DNA of 64,000 bases from RBG-16-66-20 sp052386675. Its GTDB lineage: Bacteria; Pseudomonadota; Gammaproteobacteria; Burkholderiales; SG8-39. Positions within the stretch are counted from its first letter, which is position 1; each line of letters opens with the position of its first letter. The stretch spans positions 1 to 64,000 of the forward strand of contig JBQTJX010000038.1 of the NCBI GenBank assembly GCA_052386675.1, given 5' to 3'. A program made the translations under genes and the position numbers. Positions 25,288 through 33,199 of the stretch are shown here, in pieces. The notes under the pieces are model-generated. The model was not told the DNA's origin. It made no database searches and saw only the letters and a program-made list of their open reading frames with translations.

Positions 25288-26586
25288 ATGTCCGACGCCG
25301 ACAACAACAGCAAAGGGGAAACGCGTCGCCTCGCCGGGGACGTGCGTTTTCGCGAAGTGTGGGCCTGGAGCATGTACGACTTCGCCAACTCCGGGTACAC
25401 CACCGTGGTCATCACGGCGGTATTCAACGCCTATTTCGTCGCCGCGGTCGCCGGAAGCGCGCCCTGGGCGACCTTTGCCTGGACTGCCGCCCTGTCCGTC
25501 TCCTATCTCGCCGTCCTGCTCACCGCCCCGCTGGTCGGCGCCTGGGCCGATGCGCATGCGGCCAAGAAGCGGCTCCTGTTCTATTCCACCGTGGGCTGCG
25601 TCCTGTTCACCGCCCTGCTCTTCCTCGCCTCGCCCGGGGCCGTGGCGCTCGCCATCGTGCTGGTCGTCCTGTCCAATTTCTTCTTCGCCACCGGCGAAAA
25701 CCTGATCGCCGCCTTCCTGCCGGAGCTGGCGACCTCGAAGGCCATGGGACGGGTTTCCGGCTGGGGCTGGGCCTTCGGCTACGTCGGCGGCATCGTGTCC
25801 CTCGGCGTCTCGCTCGCCTACCTGCTTACCCGGCCCGAAGGCACGCCGGCGACCGAGACCGTCCCGGTTGTCATGCTCATCACCGCGGCCATCTTCGCGC
25901 TTTCTGCGGCGCCGACCTTCCTGTTCCTGAAGGAGCGGGCGAAGCCGCAGCCTGCCGAGGCCAATCCCTGGTCCCGCGTTCTGCACACCCTGCGCGAGGC
26001 GCAGCGCTTCCAGGACCTGCGCCGGTTCCTGGTCACCATCCTTTTCTACCAGGCCGGCATCCAGGCCGTGATCGCGCTCGCCGCGATCTACGCGCAGGAG
26101 GCGATGAAGTTCACCACGCAACAGACCATCGTCCTCATCCTGGTGGTCAACCTCACCGCCGCGATCGGCGCTTTCGCCTTCGGCCACCTGCAGGACCGCA
26201 TCGGGCACATCCGCTCCATGCGCCTGGTGCTGGCGGGATGGATCGTGATGATCGTGCTCGCGTACCTCGCTGAAGGGGCGACCCTGTTCTGGGTCGCGGC
26301 GAACCTGGCCGGCTTGTGCATGGGCGCGGCGCAGGCCGCGGGCCGCGCGATCGTGGGCTACCTCGCGCCGCCGGCGCGGCTGGGGGAGTTTTTCGGGTTG
26401 TGGGGACTGGCGGTGAAGGCGGCGTCCATCTTCGGGCCGATCACCTATGGGGCGGTGACGTGGATTTTCCCGGGGAACCACCGGCTGGGAATTCTTTCGG
26501 TGGGGGTGTATTTCGTGATCGGGCTCGTGCTGCTCGCGGGGATCGAGGTGGAGCGGGGACGGAAGGCGGCGCTGGAACAGGGGTAG
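25288..26586 (+). CDS. UMF1/Atg22-like MFS transporter
   Basis: A 432-residue membrane protein with about 12 helices. The N-terminal WAWSMYDFANSGYTTVV segment is the hallmark of the UMF1/Atg22-like branch of the major facilitators, and ATGENLIAAFLPEL follows in the fourth to fifth helix region. Bacterial members are uncharacterised exporters, perhaps of amino acids or nutrients. The gene is divergent from the GspE-type gene with 56 bases between starts. It ends in TAG directly before the second copy of the 20-bp palindrome. Confidence 0.9.
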   Translation: MSDADNNSKGETRRLAGDVRFREVWAWSMYDFANSGYTTVVITAVFNAYFVAAVAGSAPWATFAWTAALSVSYLAVLLTAPLVGAWADAHAAKKRLLFYSTVGCVLFTALLFLASPGAVALAIVLVVLSNFFFATGENLIAAFLPELATSKAMGRVSGWGWAFGYVGGIVSLGVSLAYLLTRPEGTPATETVPVVMLITAAIFALSAAPTFLFLKERAKPQPAEANPWSRVLHTLREAQRFQDLRRFLVTILFYQAGIQAVIALAAIYAQEAMKFTTQQTIVLILVVNLTAAIGAFAFGHLQDRIGHIRSMRLVLAGWIVMIVLAYLAEGATLFWVAANLAGLCMGAAQAAGRAIVGYLAPPARLGEFFGLWGLAVKAASIFGPITYGAVTWIFPGNHRLGILSVGVYFVIGLVLLAGIEVERGRKAALEQG

Positions 26587-26606
26587 ATGTAACCGATCGG
26601 TTACAT
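26587..26606. repeat. 20-bp perfect palindrome, copy 2
   Basis: ATGTAACCGATCGGTTACAT, identical to 17923-17942, begins at the base after the TAG of the UMF1-like gene and lies between converging genes. A bidirectional terminator hairpin is likely. Confidence 0.8.
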
Positions 26607-26618
26607 TCGACCGCTACC

Positions 26619-27335
26619 TCAGCCGCGCACCGAGGCGATTCCGTCCAGGATTCCGGCCAGTTCCGCCGGCGCGGTGACATTCGGGCTGTGGCTGGCGTTC
26701 AGGTCGATGCATCTCCAGCCCGGCTCCGCGCTGGCCCGATCGCGGAATTGGCGGAAGACGTCGCCGGGGCGGGAAATGGTGCAGTAGATGTAGGTGCGCG
26801 GCAGCGTGTCCACGGCGCCGGTCAGTTTGATCTTCTGCTCGAAGGATTTCAGCGGCTGCATGGTGCGGCGCTCCAGCAGCCAGGGGAGATCCGCTGCGGC
26901 CGTATCCGGAGGAATCGGGCTGGGCGGGATGCGCCAGCCCTCGCCCTCCCGGTTCGCCCCTTCGCGCACGTTCTTGCGGTTTTCCTCGGTGGTCAGGTCG
27001 AGCAGGGACTGGCCGTCCCGCGGGGCGAAGGCGTCGACGTAAACCAGGTGCGCGATGCGCTCGGGGGCGCGGTCGGCGACGCCGGTGGCGACCATGCCGC
27101 CGTAGCTGTGGCCGACCAGGACAACCTTGCTCAGGTTCTCGTACTTCAGCACGCCGAGCACGTCGGCGATGTGGGCCTCGAGGTCGACGTCCCTGCGGGC
27201 GAGGTGCGAGCGCTCGCCCAGGCCGGTGTAGGTGGGGGTGTACAACTCGTGACCCTTCGCGCGCAACAAGGGCCGCATCTTCTTCCAGGCCCAACCTGCC
27301 GACCACGCGCCATGACAGACCAGGAATGTCGCCAT
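26619..27335 (-). CDS. Alpha/beta hydrolase (plant methylesterase-like)
   Basis: A 238-residue hydrolase. The nucleophile elbow is GHSYGG (Ser near residue 77), preceded by the oxyanion region VCHGAWSAGWAWKK. The acid is probably in the segment TYIYCTISRPGD and the catalytic His in NASHSPNVTAP near the C-terminus. The compact fold with the HGAW start resembles salicylate/methyl-ester esterases and hydroxynitrile lyases. There is no signal peptide. Its start is 1 base upstream of the TAA of the preceding beta-lactamase-like gene, so the two are cotranscribed. Confidence 0.88.
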   Translation of the reverse strand: MATFLVCHGAWSAGWAWKKMRPLLRAKGHELYTPTYTGLGERSHLARRDVDLEAHIADVLGVLKYENLSKVVLVGHSYGGMVATGVADRAPERIAHLVYVDAFAPRDGQSLLDLTTEENRKNVREGANREGEGWRIPPSPIPPDTAAADLPWLLERRTMQPLKSFEQKIKLTGAVDTLPRTYIYCTISRPGDVFRQFRDRASAEPGWRCIDLNASHSPNVTAPAELAGILDGIASVRG

Positions 27336-28325
27336 TTAATTTCCGCTCGGATTAGTCGAGAAATGATCATAGACCGCCCGCGCGATCTCGGCGATGGCGC
27401 GCTCCTGGACGGCGATGGCGTTCAGGGATTCCTTGACCATGACGGCGATGGCGACATGGCCCGCGCCGCCCGGGAGGGCGATGATGCCGGCGTCGTTCGT
27501 GACGATGCCGGTCAGGGTGCCGGTCTTGTGCATGACTCGCGTTCCCTTGGGCAGGAGGCCGCGCAGCCGGCGCCGTCCCGATTCGGTTCGCGCCATGATG
27601 TCCAGCAGGACGGCGGACTGCACCGGGCTCAGGGCTTCGCGCCGCCAGATTTTCAGCAGCAGATCGACCAGCGCGTCGGGCGTGGCGGTATCGCGCGGGT
27701 CTTTCGCCACCTCGGCATGCGCGAGTTCCCGCCTGCCTTTCGGCCGCTGCCGCATCAGATCCTGGAACATCCCGGGGGTGGCGTCGGCGCCGGGCGGCAG
27801 CTTGACGCCAAAGGCGGCGGCGAGGAGCTGGCCCGTGGGGCGATCGACGGAAATGCCGCCGACCCCCAGCGCGCGCAAGCGTGCCATCACCGCCTTGAAT
27901 CCACCCGCCTCCTTCCAGAGGACATCGGTGGCGCTGTTGTCGCTGACGATCATCATCAGCTCGAGCAGGCTGCGCAGACTGTAGTCCGGTTTCGCCGGGT
28001 CGTAGCGCTTCACCAGCGTGCCGCTGCCCGGGCGCAGATCGCCCGGGCGCAGCGCAATCACCGTGTCGAGCGAAAGCCTTCCCTCGTCCACGAGCGCGAG
28101 GACCTGCACCGCCAGGGGAAGCTTGAAGGTGCTGCCCATCGGGAAGCGCTGGCCGCGATTGAAGTGGATCTCCCGGCCGGACTCGACATGGCGCACCGCG
28201 ACGCCGACGGTGCCGCCCGCGGCGGGGGCGATGCGCTCGATCTCCGCCAGTTGCGCAAGCGCGCCCGGGACGTATCCCACGTATCCCACGTATCCCAGCA
28301 GGCAGGCCATGAGGAGCCGGATCAT
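27336..28325 (-). CDS. Class A beta-lactamase-like serine hydrolase
   Basis: A 329-residue exported protein. A short signal peptide (about 1-25) contains three GYV repeats. Class A motifs are present: STFK (S65, K68), SDN (128-130) and KTG (267-269). The omega-loop region is unusual: DRP at 161-163 is followed by about 37 extra residues before RRELAHAEVAK and RDTATP (211-216), so the deacylating Glu is not at the usual place; E200 is a candidate. It may be a beta-lactamase of an odd subclass or a related peptidase. Start 28325 has a TATGCT box 6 bases upstream. The stop is TAA. Confidence 0.85.
   Translation of the reverse strand: MIRLLMACLLGYVGYVGYVPGALAQLAEIERIAPAAGGTVGVAVRHVESGREIHFNRGQRFPMGSTFKLPLAVQVLALVDEGRLSLDTVIALRPGDLRPGSGTLVKRYDPAKPDYSLRSLLELMMIVSDNSATDVLWKEAGGFKAVMARLRALGVGGISVDRPTGQLLAAAFGVKLPPGADATPGMFQDLMRQRPKGRRELAHAEVAKDPRDTATPDALVDLLLKIWRREALSPVQSAVLLDIMARTESGRRRLRGLLPKGTRVMHKTGTLTGIVTNDAGIIALPGGAGHVAIAVMVKESLNAIAVQERAIAEIARAVYDHFSTNPSGN
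28270..28296. repeat. Three 9-bp tandem repeats inside the signal peptide
   Basis: ACGTATCCC is repeated exactly three times. In the minus-strand gene this encodes GYV-GYV-GYV in the hydrophobic core of the signal peptide. Gain or loss of a unit keeps the frame and changes the core by three residues. Confidence 0.9.
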
Positions 28326-28331
28326 GCGGAA

Positions 28332-28337
28332 AGCATA
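28332..28337 (-). promoter_or_regulatory. Putative -10 box of the beta-lactamase-like gene (leaderless)
   Basis: TATGCT on the minus strand ends exactly 6 bases before the ATG at 28325; no Shine-Dalgarno sequence. Confidence 0.45.
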
Positions 28338-28393
28338 TCCTGCTGCGGTATCATGCCCGTCCAACGCCAGAACCCCACTAAGGAGAAGGTTTT

Positions 28394-28900
28394 ATGACGA
28401 TCAAGGCCGGCGACACGCTGCCCGATGGCAAGCTGATGGAAACCACCGAATTCGATTCTGCGACCAACTGCGCGATGGGCCCCAAGGAAGTCAGCGTCGC
28501 CGAGGCCGTGAAAGGCAAGAAGATCGCGATCTTCGGCCTGCCCGGCGCCTACACCCCGACCTGCTCGGCCAAGCACGTCCCCTCCTACCTGCAGAACCTC
28601 GATGCGCTGAAGGCCAAGGGCGTGAGCGAAGTCTGGTGCGTGGCGGTGAACGACGCGTTCGTGATGGCGCACTGGGGCAAGGACCAGAAGGCACTGGGCA
28701 AGATCCGTTTCCTTGCGGACGGCAGCGCGAACTGGGCCAAGTCCATGGGGCTGGAACTCGACCTCAACGCGCGCGGCATGGGGATGCGCATGAACCGTTT
28801 TTCGCTCCTGGTGGACAACGGCGTGGTGAAGAACGTCAACCTCGAGGGCCCGGGCAAGTTCGAGGTCTCCGACGGCGCCACGATGCTGAAGCAGGCATAG
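28394..28900 (+). CDS. Peroxiredoxin of the Prx5 (AhpC/TSA, redoxin) type
   Basis: A 168-residue cytoplasmic thiol peroxidase. The peroxidatic Cys lies in PGAYTPTCS near residue 59, with the following AKHVPSYL helix and the VAVNDAFVMAHW segment typical of Prx5-like atypical 2-Cys enzymes. The conserved Arg is in the FLADGSANWAKSMGL region or just after it. A second Cys (VWCVAV, near 79) could act in resolution. AAGGAG 9 bases before the ATG supports the start. It is divergent from the beta-lactamase-like gene. Function: reduction of hydrogen peroxide and organic peroxides. Confidence 0.94.
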   Translation: MTIKAGDTLPDGKLMETTEFDSATNCAMGPKEVSVAEAVKGKKIAIFGLPGAYTPTCSAKHVPSYLQNLDALKAKGVSEVWCVAVNDAFVMAHWGKDQKALGKIRFLADGSANWAKSMGLELDLNARGMGMRMNRFSLLVDNGVVKNVNLEGPGKFEVSDGATMLKQA

Positions 28901-28915
28901 GTAACAACTGGTTAC
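28901..28915. repeat. Imperfect relative of the GTAACC palindrome after the Prx5 stop
   Basis: GTAACAACTGGTTAC begins at the base after the TAG of the peroxiredoxin gene and shares the GTAAC/GTTAC arms of the 20-bp palindromes, with one mismatch and a shorter centre. Confidence 0.5.
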
Positions 28916-28950
28916 ACAGGGTTACGGCAGGGCGACAACCGAATCGGTAA

Positions 28951-28986
28951 CTTTGGCGTTGAAGGATTCGTCATTCAACGCCAAAG
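28951..28986. promoter_or_regulatory. 13-bp perfect inverted repeat over the ribosome site of the Cys-rich gene
   Basis: Arms CTTTGGCGTTGAA (28951-28963) and its exact complement (28974-28986) flank a 10-base loop. The right arm supplies part of the AAAGGAG ribosome site of the gene at 28997, so the RNA hairpin could hide it, or the DNA repeat could be an operator. Confidence 0.65.
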
Positions 28987-28996
28987 GAGCCAGACC

Positions 28997-29401
28997 ATGA
29001 TCCGTACCCGCATCCTCACCACCATCGGCGCCGCCCTGCTCGCCGGCTCGTTCCTCGCTTACGCCCAGGCGCCCGCGCCGAGGGCGGAAGGCAAGGGCAT
29101 GGAGCAGCGCAAGGAAATGCGCGAGCGCATGAAGGCCGCGCACGAGTCCTGCAAGGACAAGCCCGACCGCCGCGCCTGCATGAGCGAGCAGATGTGCGCC
29201 AAGTCGGAAGACCCGGCGAAGTGCCAGGCGCGCGCCAAGGAACACGGCCAGCGCCACGCCAAGCGCATGGACGAGCGCCAGGCCATGCACGAGGCCTGCA
29301 CCGGCAAGCGCGGCGAGGAACTGGGCAAGTGCCTGGGCGAGCAGCGCAAGGGCAAGGACCACCAGCAGCACCGCGGCCACGGCGAGAAGCCGAGGACCTG
29401 A
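28997..29401 (+). CDS. Secreted Cys-rich, highly charged small protein
   Basis: A 134-residue protein with a signal peptide (MIRTRILTTIGAALLAGSFLAYAQA, about 25 residues). The mature part is Lys/Arg/Glu/His-rich with six Cys. Two similar units are visible: HESCKDKPDRRACMSEQMC and HEACTGKRGEELGKCLGEQ, each with His-Glu before the first Cys and Glu-Gln after the second. This resembles small periplasmic metal-binding or PsiF-like proteins, but the function is unknown. AAAGGAG lies 8 bases before the ATG, inside a strong inverted repeat that may control it. Confidence 0.8.
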   Translation: MIRTRILTTIGAALLAGSFLAYAQAPAPRAEGKGMEQRKEMRERMKAAHESCKDKPDRRACMSEQMCAKSEDPAKCQARAKEHGQRHAKRMDERQAMHEACTGKRGEELGKCLGEQRKGKDHQQHRGHGEKPRT

Positions 29402-29443
29402 GCCACCCGCAGTTCTCCCCGCAGTTCTCCCCGCATCACCGCA

Positions 29444-29471
29444 CGGGAGGGCGATTAGAATCGCCCTCCCG
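29444..29471. promoter_or_regulatory. 28-bp perfect inverted repeat containing a -10 box and ending at the azlC start
   Basis: Arms CGGGAGGGCGATT (29444-29456) and its exact complement (29459-29471) flank the dinucleotide AG. TAGAAT (29456-29461) spans the centre and the last base is the G of the GTG start. It could be an operator over the promoter, or a terminator of the preceding gene. Confidence 0.7.
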
Positions 29472-30169
29472 TGCCTTCCTTCCACCCCGAATTCCGCCAC
29501 GGCATCCGCGCCAGCCTGCCGCTGCTGATTGCGGTGGGCCCCTTCGGCCTGGTCACCGGCGTGGCGATGGCCGCCGGCGGCATCCCGCCGCTGGAAGCCA
29601 TGGCGATGTCCGTCCTGATCTACGCCGGCGCCTCGATGCTCGCGGCCACGCAGCTCATCGTCGAGGGCGCGCCCGCCCTGGTGATCGTGATGGCGGCGTT
29701 CATCGTCAACCTGCGCCTGTTCATGTACAGCGCCTCGATCCGGCCCTTCCTCATGGGCGAGCCGCTGCATCGCCGGTTGATCGTGTCCTACGCGCTGGTG
29801 GACAACCCCTACGCCCTGTTCCTGCAGCGCTTCTCGACGCATCCGGAGGCGCCGGGCAAGTTCGACTACTTCTTCGGCCTGGCGATCCCGATCTGGCTGT
29901 GCTGGCAGGCCACGGTCGGCATCGGCCTGCTGGTCGGCAACCAGCTTCCGGCGGCCTGGAAGCTGGAGTTCGCGGCGCCGCTCGCGTTCATCGCCATGAC
30001 AGTCCCCTTCCTGCGCGAACGGCCCATGGTCGCCGCCGCGATCAGCGCCGGCGCCACCGCGGTGCTGGCCCATGGGCTGCCCCTGCGGCTGGGCCTGGCG
30101 CTGGCCGCGGTCGTGGGCATCGCCGTCGGCATGACCACCGAGCGCTGGCTCGGGAAGCGCGCGGCATGA
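29471..30169 (+). CDS. azlC: AzlC, large subunit of a branched-chain amino acid exporter
   Basis: A 232-residue membrane protein with a GTG start. It has the AzlC landmarks RHGIRASLPLLIAVGPFGL at the N-terminus, the NLRLFMYSASI segment and about 6-7 helices. AzlCD pairs (BrnFE in other bacteria) export branched-chain amino acids and some other compounds. The stop overlaps the ATG of azlD by 4 bases. The TAGAAT box 9 bases before the GTG and the hairpin that contains it suggest direct control at the start site. Confidence 0.92.
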   Translation: MPSFHPEFRHGIRASLPLLIAVGPFGLVTGVAMAAGGIPPLEAMAMSVLIYAGASMLAATQLIVEGAPALVIVMAAFIVNLRLFMYSASIRPFLMGEPLHRRLIVSYALVDNPYALFLQRFSTHPEAPGKFDYFFGLAIPIWLCWQATVGIGLLVGNQLPAAWKLEFAAPLAFIAMTVPFLRERPMVAAAISAGATAVLAHGLPLRLGLALAAVVGIAVGMTTERWLGKRAA

Positions 30170-30489
30170 GCGCCGCGATGCTCTGGGCGGTGATCCTGGC
30201 CATCGCCGCGGCGACGTTCTGGCAGCGGGCCTCGTTCCTGGTCCTGCCCGAGCGCTTCCAGCTGCCCGAACTGGCGAGAAAAGCTCTTCGCTATGTTCCG
30301 GCGGCGGTGCTTACGGCCATCTGGGCGCCGGAACTGATGCTGCAGAAGGGTGTCTTAGCCCTGACCCCGGGCAACGAACGCCTGCTCGCGGGCATCGTGG
30401 CGATCGCGGTGGCATGGCGGTTCCGGGTGACCTTCGGTACGATCATCGCGGGGCTGCTCGCCCTGCACCTTTTCGACTGGATGTTCTGA
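30166..30489 (+). CDS. azlD: AzlD, small subunit of a branched-chain amino acid exporter
   Basis: A 107-residue protein with four hydrophobic segments. The motif ALRYVPAAVLTAIWAPEL and the FWQRASFLVLPERF segment are typical of AzlD-type partners of AzlC. It is coupled to azlC by the ATGA overlap, and its TGA is one base before the ATG of the M16 peptidase gene. The azlD assignment rests on position and topology together. Confidence 0.9.
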   Translation: MSAAMLWAVILAIAAATFWQRASFLVLPERFQLPELARKALRYVPAAVLTAIWAPELMLQKGVLALTPGNERLLAGIVAIAVAWRFRVTFGTIIAGLLALHLFDWMF

Positions 30490-30490
30490 A

Positions 30491-33187
30491 ATGAAACGGT
30501 ACGTTGGACACGTTCTCGGCCTGTTCCTGTTGTTCTGCGCGCTGCCGGGAATAGCAGCCGAAACGCCCCGGAAAGTCGAATCCATTGAGGGCGTCACCGA
30601 GTACCGCCTCGCCAACGGCCTGCGCGTGCTGACGGTGCCCGATCCGAGCGCGAGCACGGTCACGGTCCACGTCACCTACCTGGTGGGCTCACGCCATGAG
30701 GGCTACGGCGAGAAGGGCATGGCGCACCTGCTCGAGCACCTGCTGTTCAAGGGCACAAAGAACCATCCCGAGATCAAGCCCGCGCTCACCCGCCGCGGCG
30801 CGCGCTACAACGGCACCACGTCGCAGGACCGAACCAACTATTTCGAGACCCTGCCCGCGAGCGACGACAACCTGGACTGGACCCTCGCCATGGAGGCCGA
30901 CCGGATGGTCAACTCCAACGTGCTCAAATCAGACCTGGACAGCGAGATGTCGGTGGTGCGCAACGAGTTCGAGATGGGCGAGAACAGCGCCTCGGGCGTG
31001 CTGTTCCAGCGCATGCAGCGCCTCGCCTTCTCCGCCCACAACTACGGCAACCCGATCATCGGCGTGCGTTCGGACATCGAGTCGGTTCCGATCGAGCGCC
31101 TGCGCGCCTTCTACCGCACCTGGTACCAGCCCGACAACGCGTTGCTCACCATCGGCGGCAAGTTCGACGAGGCGCGCGCCTTGCAGATGATCGCAAAGCA
31201 TTTCGGCCCGATCCCGCGCCCGCAGCGCGCGCTGCCGCAGCTCTACACCGTGGAGCCTGTGCAGGACGGCGAGCGTGAGGTGACGTTGCGCCGCACCGGC
31301 GACCTGCAGTTGGTGTCGGCGATGTACCGCGTGCCCTCGGCCGGCCACCCGGACTATCCCGCGCTGGACGTCCTGGTGCAGGCGCTGGGTGCCGCGCCCA
31401 CCGGCCGCCTGCATCGCGCGCTGGTGCAGAAGGGGCTCGCCAGCTCCGCATGGGGTTATGAGCGCATGATGCATGACCCGGGCTACGCGTATTTCGGCGC
31501 GGTGCTGGGCAAGGACACGCCGATCGCGCCGGCGCGCGAGGCGCTGCTGGCGGCGCTGGAAAAGCTCGCCGACGACCCGATCCGGGACGAGGAAGTGGAG
31601 CGCGCGCGCACCGGCCTGCTCGCGGACCTGGACCGGATCCAGGTGGACGCGGCAACGCTGCTGCGCTGGGTGACGGAGTTCCACGCCATGGGCGACTGGC
31701 GCCTGCTGTTCCTGTATCGCGACCGGCTGCGGACGGTCACGACGGCCGACGTGCGCCGCGTCGCCGCCGCCTACCTCAAGCCCGCCAACCGCGTGCTGGG
31801 CGCGTTCGTGCCGACGGCGAATCCCGACCGCGCGGAGATCCCGCCCCGGCCCGACCTTGGCGCCGCGCTGGCCGGCTACAAGGGCAGCGCCACCGTGGAC
31901 GCGGGTGAAGCCTTCGATGCCACGCCGGCCAACATCGAGGCGCGGGTGCAGCGACGCACGCTCGCCAATGGCATCAAGGTGGCGCTGCTGCCGAAGAAGA
32001 CCCGCGGCGGCAGCGTGATTGCGCAACTGGCGCTCAAATGGGGCGACGAAGCGAGCACCATGGCGCGCTCGACCGCCTGCTCCCTGGCCGGGGGCATGCT
32101 CTCGCGCGGCACGCAGAAGCGCAACCGCGCCGAGATCCGCGACACGCTCGACAGGCTGAAGGCTTCCGTCGCCGCGAGCACCGGCGGCGCCAGCATCGAG
32201 GCGCGCCGCGGCGAGTTCGAGGCCGCGCTGCGCCTGGCCGCGGAGATGCTGCGCCAGCCGGCGTTCGTCGCCTCGGAGTTCGAGGAGCTCAAGCGCGCGT
32301 CGATCACCGGCGCCGAGGCCGGCCGCGGCGATCCCTCCGCGCTCGCCGCCGAGCGCCTGTCGCGCCACCTCAATCCCTACCCGCGCGGCCACTGGCTGCA
32401 CACGCCTTCGATCGAAGAGCGCATCGAGGACCTGAAGGCCGTCACGCTTGATGATGCAAGGCGCTGCCACGCGGAGCTGGTGGGCGCCACCGGCGCCGAA
32501 TTCGTCGCCGTGGGCGATTTCGACCCGGCGGCGCTGTCCAAGCTGCTCGAGGAACTGTTCGGCGACTGGAAGAACCCCGGCCCTTACGCGCGCATCCCGG
32601 TGCGCTACTTCGATCGCCCCGCGATCGAGGATCAGGTGGCGACCCCGGACAAGGCGAACGCGGTGCTGCGCGCGGGAATGAACCTGAAGCTGCGCGACGA
32701 CCATCCGGACTTCCCGGCGCTGGTGCTCGGCAACTGGCTGCTGGGCGGAAACTCCGGGGCGCGCCTCCCGGCCCGCATCCGCGAAAAGGAGGGCCTGTCC
32801 TACAGCACCTACAGCTACCTGAGCGCCGGCCAGCAGGACGAAGCCGGCGCCTTCGGGGTGTCGGCGATCTTCGCGCCGCAGAATCGCGAACGCGTCGAGC
32901 GCGCGGTGCGGGAAGAAGTCGCCCGCGCGCTGAAGGACGGGTTCACCGACGCGGAGATGGCGTCAGCCCGAAACGGCCTGCTGGAGGCGCGACGCGTGGC
33001 CCGCTCGCAGGACCGGCCGCTGGCGGCGCGCCTCGCCAACTACCTGCACCTGGGGCGGACGTTCGAATGGGACGTCGCCTTCGAGAAACGCCTCTCGGCG
33101 CTGACGGCCGAGGAGGTGCGCGCCGCGCTGGCGCGCCACATCGACCCCGGGAAACTCTCGCTGCTGAAAGCGGGCGACTTCCGCTAG
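30491..33187 (+). CDS. Two-domain M16 (pitrilysin/insulinase) zinc protease, exported
   Basis: An 898-residue protein with a signal peptide (about residues 1-22, ending IAA-ET). The N-terminal M16 half has the inverted zinc motif HLLEH followed by the distant Glu in MSVVRNEFE. The C-terminal half (from about residue 480) has the M16 fold pattern but no HxxEH, so it is the inactive half. Both are in one chain, unlike bacterial pairs encoded by two genes. It should degrade peptides in the periplasm. The start is 1 base after azlD, so it may be read from the same mRNA although a functional link is not evident. Confidence 0.94.
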   Translation: MKRYVGHVLGLFLLFCALPGIAAETPRKVESIEGVTEYRLANGLRVLTVPDPSASTVTVHVTYLVGSRHEGYGEKGMAHLLEHLLFKGTKNHPEIKPALTRRGARYNGTTSQDRTNYFETLPASDDNLDWTLAMEADRMVNSNVLKSDLDSEMSVVRNEFEMGENSASGVLFQRMQRLAFSAHNYGNPIIGVRSDIESVPIERLRAFYRTWYQPDNALLTIGGKFDEARALQMIAKHFGPIPRPQRALPQLYTVEPVQDGEREVTLRRTGDLQLVSAMYRVPSAGHPDYPALDVLVQALGAAPTGRLHRALVQKGLASSAWGYERMMHDPGYAYFGAVLGKDTPIAPAREALLAALEKLADDPIRDEEVERARTGLLADLDRIQVDAATLLRWVTEFHAMGDWRLLFLYRDRLRTVTTADVRRVAAAYLKPANRVLGAFVPTANPDRAEIPPRPDLGAALAGYKGSATVDAGEAFDATPANIEARVQRRTLANGIKVALLPKKTRGGSVIAQLALKWGDEASTMARSTACSLAGGMLSRGTQKRNRAEIRDTLDRLKASVAASTGGASIEARRGEFEAALRLAAEMLRQPAFVASEFEELKRASITGAEAGRGDPSALAAERLSRHLNPYPRGHWLHTPSIEERIEDLKAVTLDDARRCHAELVGATGAEFVAVGDFDPAALSKLLEELFGDWKNPGPYARIPVRYFDRPAIEDQVATPDKANAVLRAGMNLKLRDDHPDFPALVLGNWLLGGNSGARLPARIREKEGLSYSTYSYLSAGQQDEAGAFGVSAIFAPQNRERVERAVREEVARALKDGFTDAEMASARNGLLEARRVARSQDRPLAARLANYLHLGRTFEWDVAFEKRLSALTAEEVRAALARHIDPGKLSLLKAGDFR

Positions 33188-33199
33188 CCTGCCGGCCGC

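Noticed and set aside
28270..28296. CRISPR-like or other repeat array
   Set aside because: Three contiguous 9-bp units in a coding region are a short tandem repeat without spacers.
28304..28325. Lipoprotein signal in the beta-lactamase-like protein (Cys8 after LLMA)
   Set aside because: The Cys is too close to the N-terminus for a lipobox; a normal signal peptide ending near residue 25 is better.
28946..28972. ECF sigma promoter (GGTAAC, 17 bases, CGTC) before the Cys-rich gene
   Set aside because: The spacing is plausible but both elements are short and overlap the inverted repeat; no sigma factor is nearby.
29401..29470. Intrinsic terminator after the Cys-rich gene
   Set aside because: The hairpin is strong but has no T tract and overlaps the promoter and start of azlC, so a regulatory dyad is at least as likely.
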